DNA of 64,000 nt from Clostridia bacterium (GTDB taxonomy: Bacteria; Bacillota; Clostridia; Oscillospirales; Acutalibacteraceae): positions 1-64,000 of the forward strand of contig JAFYKZ010000001.1 in NCBI GenBank assembly GCA_017537365.1. Direction: 5' to 3'. The translations under genes were made by a program, and so were the position numbers. Numbering within the stretch: the first letter of the stretch is position 1; each line of letters starts with the position of its first letter. The notes beneath the pieces were generated by a model, which did no database searches, was not told the DNA's origin, and worked only from the letters and a program-made list of their open reading frames with translations. Below, one piece after another: positions 41,052 to 50,500 of this stretch.

Positions 41052-41792
41052 TTATATCTTAGGGTCAAAAGAGGGGATAACCTCTAATTTAAATCGGCTG
41101 TTTTTATACATACGGTCGATTTTTTCTTTTTTCTCTTTATCTTCGCATATTCCTGTTCTTATATATTTATCGAGCATAGCATAGGTGAAGCCCAGATTTT
41201 CCTCGTCGGTCTTTCCGCAAAGTCCGTCTATTGGAACCTTATCAACTAAATTATCAGGTAAGCCTAAAACAGTTCCAATTTCTTTAACCTCGGCAACAGT
41301 AAGCTTTGAAATAGGGGAAAAATCTCCTGCGCTATCGCCGTATCTTGTTGAATAACCAACATAGTCCTCAGATAAATTGCAAGTGTTTGCAACCCTTCCG
41401 TTAACGCTTTGGCTTACTGCATATAAGGTGGACATTCTGATTCGCGGCGGCAAATTCACCTTGGTTTGATTAGAAATTTCCAAACCTTCGGGCATTGCCG
41501 ACATAAGACCATCGACCGCAGATTTGATATTAACCGTATAATGCTTAATATCCAAGAATTCCACAAGCTGTTTAGAGCAATCAATATCGTGTTGCTCACC
41601 GCAAGGCATAAGCACACCGATAACTCTGTCTTTACCGAGCGCTTCCACGCATAAAGCTGCAACAACCGAGCTATCCTTACCGCCTGAAATACCTATAACG
41701 GCATTGCAGTCTTTTCCGTTGTTTTCGAAAAAATCTCTTATCCATTTAACGCAATCGTTTTTAACCTTTAAAGCATCAAACATTTTAAACAC
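41052..41792 (-). CDS. nadE: ammonia-dependent NAD synthetase
   Basis: 246 residues. The PP-loop ISGGKDSSV (Ser36-Ser42) activates ATP, CNLSEDYVGYSTRYGDSAGDFSP split over conserved loops recognises deamido-NAD, and the end GLPDNLVDKVPIDGLCGKTDEENLG is typical. The glutaminase domain is missing, so it uses ammonia. The start is GTG at 41792 or ATG at 41783; neither has an ideal ribosome spacing. It completes NAD synthesis in the cytoplasm. Confidence 0.93.
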   Translation of the reverse strand: MFKMFDALKVKNDCVKWIRDFFENNGKDCNAVIGISGGKDSSVVAALCVEALGKDRVIGVLMPCGEQHDIDCSKQLVEFLDIKHYTVNIKSAVDGLMSAMPEGLEISNQTKVNLPPRIRMSTLYAVSQSVNGRVANTCNLSEDYVGYSTRYGDSAGDFSPISKLTVAEVKEIGTVLGLPDNLVDKVPIDGLCGKTDEENLGFTYAMLDKYIRTGICEDKEKKEKIDRMYKNSRFKLEVIPSFDPKI

Positions 41793-41831
41793 ATACCTTT
41801 CAGGTTTATTGTATCACAAATGATATAAAAA

Positions 41832-42725
41832 TTAAAGTAAATTTAAAATTTCTTCTTTTGTGGCGAGTCCATCAGAGCAAGCGGTGGCGCCTCCTGCGGC
41901 GGCACCAAGTTTTAATGCATAAGAATAATCACCTTTTTGAATATATCCTGCTATAAAGCCTGCAACCATTGAATCTCCTGCACCAACCGAATTTTTGAAA
42001 ACGGTTCCAACGGCATACGTTTGATGTTCGTTTTTGTTTTCATTGAGTAAAACTGCGCCCTCGCCACCCATTGAAACGAGCACATTTTTGGCGCCTAAAT
42101 CGGATAACCTATGAGCATATTTTAAAGCCTCGGCTTTATTGGTAATCGTAACCGAGAAAATATCTTCAAGTTCGTTAATATTTGGTTTTATTAAAAATGG
42201 TTTATATTTTAAAGTATTTAAAAGCAAATTTTTCTCGGCATCAACAACAAAATTGATGTTTTTGTTGTTTAAATGCTCTAAAATTTTTTCATATATATTT
42301 TGAGGCAAACTGCTTGGAATACTTCCTGCTAAAATAAGGTAGTCTCCCTCGTTTAGAGTGTTTAATTTCTTGAATAATTTTTCTATATCGTTTTTAGAAA
42401 TTTCAGGACCGTTTGCGTTTATATCGGTTTCAACACCTGAGCGGATTTTAACATTTATACGGCTATTTCCGTTTTCAAGTTCAATGAAATCGGGTTTGAT
42501 TTCATCGCAAGCGATACCGTTTTTTATGGCTTCTCCCGTAAACCCTGCAATAAAACCTAGCGCGGTTGAGCTAATGCCCAGTTCTTTTAAAATCAAAGAA
42601 ACATTTATTCCTTTTCCGCCAAAATGAATGAGCTCTGATTTAGAGCGGTTTATTTCTCCAATATTAAATTTATCTGCAAAAAGAGTATAGTCTATTGCAG
42701 GATTAAAGGTTAAAGTATAAATCAT
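41832..42725 (-). CDS. fruK: 1-phosphofructokinase (PfkB family)
   Basis: 297 residues. It begins MIYTLTFNPAIDYTL, then FGGKGINVSLILKELG (sugar-binding GG) and ends with SVGAGDSMVAGFIAGY, where Asp is the catalytic base. This pattern fits the FruK/LacC branch that phosphorylates fructose-1-phosphate or tagatose-6-phosphate. No fructose PTS genes are adjacent, so the exact sugar is not certain. It has GAGAGGG as ribosome site and is separated from nadE by 39 bases. Confidence 0.85.
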   Translation of the reverse strand: MIYTLTFNPAIDYTLFADKFNIGEINRSKSELIHFGGKGINVSLILKELGISSTALGFIAGFTGEAIKNGIACDEIKPDFIELENGNSRINVKIRSGVETDINANGPEISKNDIEKLFKKLNTLNEGDYLILAGSIPSSLPQNIYEKILEHLNNKNINFVVDAEKNLLLNTLKYKPFLIKPNINELEDIFSVTITNKAEALKYAHRLSDLGAKNVLVSMGGEGAVLLNENKNEHQTYAVGTVFKNSVGAGDSMVAGFIAGYIQKGDYSYALKLGAAAGGATACSDGLATKEEILNLL

Positions 42726-42761
42726 AAGGAAACCCTCTCAAATTAGTTAAATGCAAAAACA

Positions 42762-42783
42762 CCCTAATGCCTAAGCATTAGGG
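42762..42783 (-). terminator. hairpin after the tRNA fragment
   Basis: CCCTAATGC and GCATTAGGG form a perfect 9-base stem with a 4-base loop; on the minus strand TGTTTTTGC follows. It would have ended the tRNA transcript. Confidence 0.75.
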
Positions 42784-42788
42784 AATTT

Positions 42789-42833
42789 TGGTCGAGGCGA
42801 CAGGATTTGAACCCGCGCCTCTGCGTCCCGAAG
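42789..42833 (-). pseudogene. 3' half of a tRNA-Pro gene
   Basis: Read on the minus strand it runs from the anticodon loop TTCGGGA (CGG anticodon, Pro) through CGCAG, a T arm with loop TTCAAAT, the acceptor strand CGCCTCG, A and an encoded CCA. The expected 5' half (acceptor CGAGGCG, D arm, anticodon stem CTGCG) is absent upstream. It cannot make a tRNA. A 3' tRNA half is the usual leftover of integrase-mediated insertion at a tRNA attachment site. Confidence 0.75.
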
Positions 42834-43306
42834 CATTTAATATTCATATTTTTTAATCAGTTTTGCTACATATAGCGGTTTGTGTTCCGAGAAGTAATCG
42901 TCTTTGGGCATCTTTTTTCCATTGTTTCCACCTACTCCATACGGCACTGTGGGGTGAAATGTGGTCGCAAAAACAGGGAATTTTTCAAAAAAGATACCAA
43001 TTTATATCAACAATATATGGTCGCACCACACAAGCTTGCGTGTGCTGATATTATACCTTACTTCTTCCGTAAAATCAAGAGGGTAAAAAACGAACACCGT
43101 AAGTAACACGTTTCAGTACTACTTGCGGTGTTTTTTGTATTTATAGTGTTGTATTAAAAATTATATCGGTGTAAATTTTCCACCGCTATAAAACAAAGAA
43201 TAGGCATATATTTTGCAATCGAATAAGTTAGTACGCTTACGGGAAACAGGTATTTTTACTCAATATATTTTTTTTATTAATTCTTTAAGTTATTGGTGGG
43301 CAGTTT
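42834..43306. other. intergenic stretch, possible relic DNA
   Basis: No gene is well supported in these 470 bases. On the minus strand a short open stretch ends just before the tRNA fragment (last residues LYVAKLIKKYEY) without a clear start, perhaps the tail of a lost element gene. A terminator hairpin lies at 43093-43132. Confidence 0.4.
43093..43132 (+). terminator. strong plus-strand terminator without a gene
   Basis: AACACCGTAAGTA pairs with TACTTGCGGTGTT (one G-U pair), followed by TTTTTGTAT. No plus-strand gene precedes it, so it may be left from a deleted gene or end a small RNA. Confidence 0.7.
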
Positions 43307-44164
43307 TCACGGTTTGGTTTTTAATAATTGCTTTTTATATACTGTAGGAGAAACACCTTTTATTGATTTAAAGATATACCCGAAATGGCTTTCGGTAGAA
43401 AAGCCAACATTTTGCGAAATTTCGGTAATGCTTAGAGGGGTTGTTTCAAGCAATTCGCAAGCATTATCTATTCTTATTCTATTTAAAAATTCTTTAAAGC
43501 TAAGCGCAGTTGTTTTATGAAACTCTCTTGAAAAATGCGAATGGCTCATACATGCTATTTTAGCACAATTATCAAGGGTTAAATTTTCGTGATAATTTGC
43601 AATTATATGATCTATTGCATTTTGAAGGCGCAGGTCTTTTTTATTAGCGGATAGAAAATCGGTATTGTTGCGCTCGATTAACAATAATAATTCGGCGAGG
43701 ATAGCTTTTATGTAGTCGTTGGAAAGAGAGTCTTGCAAAGTTGTTTCATCTCTTAATTTGAGTAAAAGTTTTATTGCTTTTTTAAAGGCTTCTTCGGGCA
43801 GATTGAAAAACGGTGTAGCAAGTACATGCTTTAAAGAAGGGAAATCCTTGCATAAAATCGACATTAACTTTGGCGTTATATATAAAACGTATCGCTCGTA
43901 TGGGATATTTAAGTTGATATTAACTTGGTGGGGTTCGTTTGGTTTAATAAGCATAATCTGGTTTGGCTGAATCGTAAAAATTTGGGTTGAAAAGAAATAT
44001 TTTCTACTTCCTGAAATAAGAAAATATAATTCATAATCTTCATGATAATGAGCGCAAGGCATACCTTTCGGGTCATCAACCTTAGCGTATGACACGGCGC
44101 AATCGCAATATAATTTATAATCAGTATCAAGTACAGAAGTATAATTCAAATTACCCACCTCCAA
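43307..44164 (-). CDS. AraC-family transcription regulator
   Basis: 285 residues. The N-terminal half is a cupin-like sensor (MPCAHYHEDYELYFLISGSR, LIKPNEPHQVNI). The last 100 residues have the two AraC HTH motifs: LDNCAKIACMSHSHFSREFHK and ITEISQNVGFSTESHFGYIFK, then GVSPTVYKK. It diverges from the sugar-binding lipoprotein gene and is the likely activator of the carbohydrate cluster in response to a sugar. The promoter region between the two genes is 298 bases. Confidence 0.92.
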   Translation of the reverse strand: MEVGNLNYTSVLDTDYKLYCDCAVSYAKVDDPKGMPCAHYHEDYELYFLISGSRKYFFSTQIFTIQPNQIMLIKPNEPHQVNINLNIPYERYVLYITPKLMSILCKDFPSLKHVLATPFFNLPEEAFKKAIKLLLKLRDETTLQDSLSNDYIKAILAELLLLIERNNTDFLSANKKDLRLQNAIDHIIANYHENLTLDNCAKIACMSHSHFSREFHKTTALSFKEFLNRIRIDNACELLETTPLSITEISQNVGFSTESHFGYIFKSIKGVSPTVYKKQLLKTKP

Positions 44165-44462
44165 TTTAATTTATTTTAACATATAAATTTTCAAATATCA
44201 ATAGAGAGAACTTTATAAATTGATAAAAAAAGAATACTATTTTGTGAAAAATATGGAAAAATAAGAATTTTTAGCCTTAAACTCTCGTAAATTTGCTGAT
44301 TTAATTAAAAAAAGACTGAATAAAAGTTGTTTTTCGATATACATAAAAAAGCAATTATGGTATGATAAAAATAAACAAAGGTATAAATATATTTTGATAC
44401 TGTTTTAGTGATTTAGCTATTTTAATAGCTCAATATTAAAATTATTTTTGGGAGGAAAAATT
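44165..44462. other. divergent control region of the carbohydrate cluster
   Basis: AT-rich DNA between the AraC gene and the first cluster gene. I see several A/T tracts but no single -35/-10 pair or repeat that I would assign with confidence. Confidence 0.4.
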
Positions 44463-45968
44463 ATGAAAAAAATAATTGCATTATTATGTGTCGTAGCAAT
44501 GATGGTTTCTTTATCTTCTTGTGGCGGTCCTGTTGAGGAAACTTCTTCTGTTGTTACGGTTGAAGGTGGTGGACAGCAAAACGGAGTACAGGGGGAAAAT
44601 GGCGATAATAGTGAAGCTGGTTCTAGCTCAAACGGTTCTGTATTAAATTCCAGTGGTTCAAATACCAAGATAGATAATCCTTTAAATGTTGATTTAAAGG
44701 GAGCAACTATCACTATTTATGATATTAGCACTTTTAACCCAAATGCTTCGGCTTCTAAAACCGAAAAAGCAAAGGCTGATATGTTGAATAAAATCCAAAA
44801 GGAACTTAACTGCAAATTTAAGGTTACAACAACAACCGATGAAAAAATGGAATCTTATGTAACTACCTCTGCGGCTTCCGGTAAAGCGCTTTGTGGAATA
44901 ATAGCACCTTCTATGTATAATTCCGGTTATTATATTTCGGCAAATCTTGTAACCAATCTTACAAAGGTTTCTTCAATGGACTTATCTAAAAGTTATATGA
45001 ATCGTTATGGTATTCTTTCTGCTTCTCAATTCGGCAGCGCAAAATATGCGGTTGCGGCTGAGGGCGAATCAAGAACTTATGTTGTTTTCTATAATAAGCG
45101 TATCCTTAAAGAAATGGGATATTCTGAAAATCATATTTATAATTTAGTTGATAGCGGCAAATGGACCTATGATGTCTATCGCGAGCTTGCTAAAAAGGGT
45201 ATGAAAGATTTAGATGGTAAAGCAGGTTTCTCAGCAAACGACCAATGGGGTCAAGTTTTGCAGGATGGTTCGACCGGTATAATGTCTAATGTTGTTGCGG
45301 CTCAGGGAACTTCAATGCTTAAGCTTTCTTCAAGCGGCAAGCTTACATATAATATGACCGATGCTAGAATCATAAACTCTATAAATCTTGCTCATAACAT
45401 CTTGGTTAAAGATGGAACCGATAGCAGTAAATTCGGCAGCACCGCTGATGATAGAGTAAAAATGTTTGGCAACGGAAAAGCATTATTCTTGTTTGCATCC
45501 TTGCATAAGGCGACTAATATTACAGGAATGAAGGATGATTACGGTATTGTTCCCGTTCCTCAAACTGCGGCAACCAAAAACTATAAATCTTCTATAGATT
45601 GGAACGCAAGAGTTTTAATGATGCCCGCAGGTCTTTCAGCTAAGGATCAATATAATGCAGGCGCAGTTATGCAGGCTTATCAATATTTATATGATAATGT
45701 TTTGAAAACAATGGAAACCGAATATGTTAACCGTTATTTCTGCGATGAAAAATCGGGCGATAATTTCAAAATTGCGGCGGCAGGTATGACAACTATGCCT
45801 GAATTCTTATATGCTCAAACCAACGAAACCATTCTTTCGGGAACATATAGAATTTTCTGGGATTATTTTAATGGAAAAACAAATTCACCTGTAAGTAATA
45901 TAGAAGCTCAAAAGAGCGCAGTTGAAAAATCATTAGAAGAACTTAATTCAAAAATCAAAGATAAATGA
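44463..45968 (+). CDS. extracellular sugar-binding lipoprotein
   Basis: 501 residues from the ATG at 44463 with GGGAGG upstream. The signal peptide ends in the lipobox SLSSCGG, followed by a Ser/Gly/Asn-rich linker. The rest has the type 1 solute-binding fold: ATITIYDISTFNP, DMLNKIQKELNCKFKV, FYNKRILKEMGY, WTYDVYRELAKKG, YGIVPVPQ. It would deliver oligosaccharides to an ABC importer, but no permease or ATPase gene is in the window. It is the first gene of the cluster and ends 14 bases before the next gene. Confidence 0.88.
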   Translation: MKKIIALLCVVAMMVSLSSCGGPVEETSSVVTVEGGGQQNGVQGENGDNSEAGSSSNGSVLNSSGSNTKIDNPLNVDLKGATITIYDISTFNPNASASKTEKAKADMLNKIQKELNCKFKVTTTTDEKMESYVTTSAASGKALCGIIAPSMYNSGYYISANLVTNLTKVSSMDLSKSYMNRYGILSASQFGSAKYAVAAEGESRTYVVFYNKRILKEMGYSENHIYNLVDSGKWTYDVYRELAKKGMKDLDGKAGFSANDQWGQVLQDGSTGIMSNVVAAQGTSMLKLSSSGKLTYNMTDARIINSINLAHNILVKDGTDSSKFGSTADDRVKMFGNGKALFLFASLHKATNITGMKDDYGIVPVPQTAATKNYKSSIDWNARVLMMPAGLSAKDQYNAGAVMQAYQYLYDNVLKTMETEYVNRYFCDEKSGDNFKIAAAGMTTMPEFLYAQTNETILSGTYRIFWDYFNGKTNSPVSNIEAQKSAVEKSLEELNSKIKDK

Positions 45969-45982
45969 TTAGGAGAAATAGA

Positions 45983-47395
45983 ATGAAGCGTGTAATTTCG
46001 CTTTTAGTTGTATTGGCTTTATGCGCAGGATTAGTTTTGATTCCTGTGCAAGCAGCTGATAATACTGCTGATTTAAAAACTCGCGATGATTTTTATTGGG
46101 GAATGAATCATCACGAAGGGCAATATAGAAGTTACCAATGGGAGTATATGGAGGAACAAATCCATTTATCCGCTAAGTTAGGCTGCAATATGATTCGTAT
46201 CGGCGGCGATATAAGCGGAGATTTAACCTATCAAGACCAACTCGTTGGACTTTGCAATAAATACGGGATGAAAATCATTATGGTTTTCAAACCTTCTCAA
46301 ACTATGGGATTAGAATATATCACTCTTGCTTGCAAGGCTTTAGCTGAGAGGTATAACGGAAAAAACGGTAGAGGTTTTGTTGATTATATTCAAGTTTGGA
46401 ATGAAACCGATGCGATTTTGATTAAAGCAAAGTATGGAACGGGCGGTCCTTTGGGAAAAATTCCTGAGGATTACTATACCATTTCGGTTGATGGCGCTGC
46501 TGATTTGCCTGAATATACCGAGTATTTCAGAGCGGCGGCAAAGGGTATTCATGAAGCGGATAGCGATACTAAATTTATGGTAAACTTCTGCGGTCAACAT
46601 TGGTATTGCCTTATTTGGTATCTGGAAAGAGATGTTGAAATCGATGTTATCGGTTGGGATACATACGGCCAAAGCACCGACCATGCGGAAGCTACTAAAA
46701 TGTTTAAGCAGGATTGCGATGAGTTATATGAAACCATTATTAAGAGATTTAATATTCCGGTTATTATATGCGAATCAAACACCTCTCAAGAATTAATTCC
46801 CGATATAGCTTCAACAAAGAAGCTTGAAACTTATGAAACCCTATTGAATATGATGGACATTGCTTATACTTATGATTGGATAAAGGGTTTCACCATTTAT
46901 GAATTGTTAGATGAGCCATATTTGCAGCAAGGTGAGCAAACTTGGGGTATGGTCGAATGCGATTCAAACGGAATAATCGGTGAAGAAAAGCCGATTTATT
47001 GGGAAATTCAAAAGCGTTTGGGCGGAAATGAAAATCTAAAAATGCTTAATAGAAGTATCGTTGATTTAGTGCCTTATGAGAAATTAAAGGTTGATACAAC
47101 CGATGATTCTCAAATAAACGGCAATAAAAACGAGAGTTCAGATTTGGTTGATAATGGGAATATGGATTTCGATTTTGATTTTAATATGGACGAAATTGAT
47201 ATCGGAACACCCGATGTTCTCGAAATTAAACCCGATACAATTGTAACGCAAACTAATATTGTAGAGAAAATTTTCAAAATGCCTTGGTTTATTTTAATCC
47301 CTTCGGCAATAGGTATATTTTTGCTTATAGGCGGAGCGGTTGTGGCTTTCGTTGTTATTGATAAAAAGCGAACAAGGAAAAAATCGGCAAAATAA
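45983..47395 (+). CDS. membrane-anchored clan GH-A glycoside hydrolase
   Basis: 470 residues from the ATG at 45983 after TAGGAGAAATAGA. A signal peptide (ISLLVVLALCAGLVLIPVQA) precedes a TIM-barrel hydrolase with WGMNHHEG, acid/base QVWNETD (Asn-Glu) and nucleophile VIICESN (Glu), followed by YELLDEPY. The C-terminus has an acidic linker, a hydrophobic helix (WFILIPSAIGIFLLIGGAVVAFVVI) and a basic KKRTRKK tail, so the enzyme is fixed on the outer membrane face. The exact GH family is not certain. Related catalytic domains occur in the genes at 47583 and 55838. Confidence 0.82.
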   Translation: MKRVISLLVVLALCAGLVLIPVQAADNTADLKTRDDFYWGMNHHEGQYRSYQWEYMEEQIHLSAKLGCNMIRIGGDISGDLTYQDQLVGLCNKYGMKIIMVFKPSQTMGLEYITLACKALAERYNGKNGRGFVDYIQVWNETDAILIKAKYGTGGPLGKIPEDYYTISVDGAADLPEYTEYFRAAAKGIHEADSDTKFMVNFCGQHWYCLIWYLERDVEIDVIGWDTYGQSTDHAEATKMFKQDCDELYETIIKRFNIPVIICESNTSQELIPDIASTKKLETYETLLNMMDIAYTYDWIKGFTIYELLDEPYLQQGEQTWGMVECDSNGIIGEEKPIYWEIQKRLGGNENLKMLNRSIVDLVPYEKLKVDTTDDSQINGNKNESSDLVDNGNMDFDFDFNMDEIDIGTPDVLEIKPDTIVTQTNIVEKIFKMPWFILIPSAIGIFLLIGGAVVAFVVIDKKRTRKKSAK

Positions 47396-47582
47396 TTAAT
47401 CAGGTTTTATTGGTGGCAAAATGAATTAGATTATATAAAAATTGCTGCCTAATAAATATAAATTTGAAATTAAACTGCTGTTATATGTAAGTAGAGAGAC
47501 GGAATAATGGCGGTTTTTTAGGGGGCGTGATAATTATATTTTTCACGGGTTCTCAAAATTTTTAAAAGGAGTTGTTTTAAAG

Positions 47583-50500
47583 ATGACTAAAAAGAAACTT
47601 TTAGCGGTTGTTTTATGCGCTGTGATTCTTGCAACTCAGTTTGCAATGCTGGGCGGCGTGCTTGGTGTTAGTGCAGCAGCAAATTATACCGCGCTTAGCG
47701 GAAGAAATGATTTCCTTATGGGCGTTAATATTCATCCTGTTGGAAATTCCGCGGCATATAACGAAAAGCAATATGCTGCAATTTTCGATGCTAAAAATTT
47801 AGGCTCAAACATCATTCGTATTGATGGTTTACCTGCACTTGGCGATACAAAGGGTTATGACTATTATAAGTCAGTAGGCGATGTTGCCGCAACAAAAGAT
47901 ATGCAGGTTATGCTTGTTGCTAATGCATTTAAAAATTATTTATGCGATGCAAACGGAAATTATTTAACTGCATCTCAACTTGATTTAAATGCTATTTCTG
48001 CTCATTTTACTGAGCTTGCAACTGCTTTAAAAGGCAACGTTAAATATTACCAACTCGGTAATGAAATGGATAATGGCTATTTTACTGATTCTTTATTTAA
48101 TGGTTCAGGCGAAAACTTTAATAAAGGTTATAACACTGATGAGATAACTGCCGCAGCTGTTGCTATTAATGTTGCAAGAAATGCTATTAAGGCTGCCGAC
48201 CCCGATGCTCAGGTTGGCGTTAACTTCGGTTATTATCATAGAGGTTTTATTCATGGTTTAAAAACTGTTGACTGTGATTTAACAACCGCAGAAACCCAAA
48301 CTTTAACTTTGGATTATATCGGTATGGATTTCTATTCAAATATGATCGATGAGGGATTGTTTGGTTCTGTTGACTATACCGATAATATCGAAGACTTAGC
48401 AAAATATGATGAGCCTATAATTGTTTGCGAGGCTAATATTGCAGCTGAAGGCTGGGATAACAATAACCATGATAATGTTACCTATGATGAGGATGCCGAT
48501 TGGCTTGCAGAATTTGCAACCTATTGCTACAATAGCGATGATGTCGCAGGTTTTATTGCTTATGAGTTGTATGATGAGCCGGCTTTAGGCGGCGATTCAT
48601 TCTATAAAGAAAAGTTCTTTGGACTTATTGATAAATATGGCAATAAGAAAGAAACTTATACTGCTTTGCAACAACTTTTCGGCGGTGTTGATGCTGAGCG
48701 CGGTGAAATAACAGAGGTTACTGCTGAAACAGTAGGTGATACTGTTACCGGAACATTGATTGATGGTATTTATGAGAATGATAATACTTTTGCTCTCAAA
48801 TATTCGGATTCAAACTTTGTTTTTGCTGATAATTTAGCAACTGTTGATTTATCAGGCGGTGATACTGAGGCATTTAGAGATTCTGATTTCTTTGAGTTTG
48901 ATTTATATGTTGAAGATGCTGCTGCTTTAAAGGCTGCCGCTGCTGATGTTGGCGGAGTGTTATATGTTCAGGTGTTCGGAACTAATGGTGAAAACCGTTT
49001 GGCAACAGATATTCCTTTAAGCGTAATCAAAAACGATGGTTGGAATCATATTGCGCTTCATAGAAGAGCTTTCACACAAGGTAAGGAATCCGCTTTCACA
49101 TGCGTAAATAAAGTTGTTATAAGACTCAGAACCCCTTCCGCTAAGTCGGAGACAAAGGTAGCTATTACAGGCATGAAAATTGCGGTTGCAAATGTTTGCA
49201 AAACAAGAGTTACAAGCCAAAACAAAGCTGAAATGGGTGATGTTTATCAAAATCAGCTTGGCGCAGGCGCTTATGTTGCACGTTGGGGCGAGAGTTCGGG
49301 TGCTAGAACCGAGTATCCTCTTAAAGCTTTGAATGTTGGTAATGCTAATTTAAGTGGAATTTTTGATAAAGGTTTTATTGAGTTTGATTTCTATGTAGAA
49401 AATTATGAAAACCTTATGAAATCACTTTCAGAAGATGTTAACGGAAACGCTCATAGCTTGGAGCTTAATTTCTATATTTCAAGTAATGCCACTGCTATAA
49501 ATGGCAATTTCTTTAGATATAACTTAGCTCCTCATTTAAAACAAGACGGTTGGAACCATGTTGTTTTACAATTCAAGGGTGCGGTAACGGGTAATGTTTA
49601 TACACCTATCCAAACCGCTTCAATGGAACAAACATCGGTTAAATCTTTCGGTCTTAGATTTGTAGGAACTCCTGCCGGAAATATTGCAGCTGCAAACGAT
49701 GTTTTTGCTATCAAAAATCTTACAGCTTCAATATTTGCAAATCCTGTAAACAATCAAACTGTAGGTGAAGTTCAAGGAACTGTTTTTGAAGATGCTAAAA
49801 TGTCTACCACGGTAAATAGCGATTATCGTATCTATGATAGTGGTAAAGTATTTAATGCAAATCTTTCGGGAGCTTGGTCAAGTGAGGCAGGACTTATTGA
49901 GTTCGACCTGTATGTTTCTGATGTAGATGCCCTCAAAAAGTCTATGAGCAAAGGCTCATACTTTACATTACTGGTTGTTGGTAACAATTCATTAAATCGT
50001 GAGGCACATTTCTCATTTGCGGGAAGTGGGATAACAAAGAACGGCTGGAATCATATTGTGCTTTCAAGACAGAACTTTACCGGAAGCGGTTCTGATTGGA
50101 GCTCTGTAACAAGAGTGATTCTTGGTTTCTATGTTTATAACAACAATGCACCTAAGCCTACTGATGAGTGCAAGAGCCTTGTTTACGGTATTGCTAACTT
50201 TAAAGGAACTAAGATAACAAAAACTACTGCAACCGAGAATAAGCTTCACACTAGTCAGTTATCAAATGGAGCACAGACCAATTCTCTTGCAAGCAATGGA
50301 ACACTTAAAGATAGCGGTATTGCTTTAGAAGTTAAAAATCTTTCTCCAACAGCAAATTATTCTGCTTTATTTGAGAAAGGAAGTATCGAGTTTGATTTTT
50401 ATGTGCCCGATTATGAAGGTCTTATGAAATCCCTTAAACAGGATATAAACGGCAATGCACACGATTTGACTCTTTGTTTCTATATTTCGAGCAATAAGGA

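Noticed and set aside
42863-43106. Two overlapping plus-strand reading frames of 61 and 74 codons
   Set aside because: No ribosome site, odd composition, and they overlap the tRNA-fragment relic; likely chance frames.
45965-45982. Earlier start for the membrane-anchored hydrolase giving an N-terminus MIRRNR
   Set aside because: The ribosome site TAGGAGAAATAGA lies after this ATG and clearly serves 45983, which also gives a standard signal peptide.
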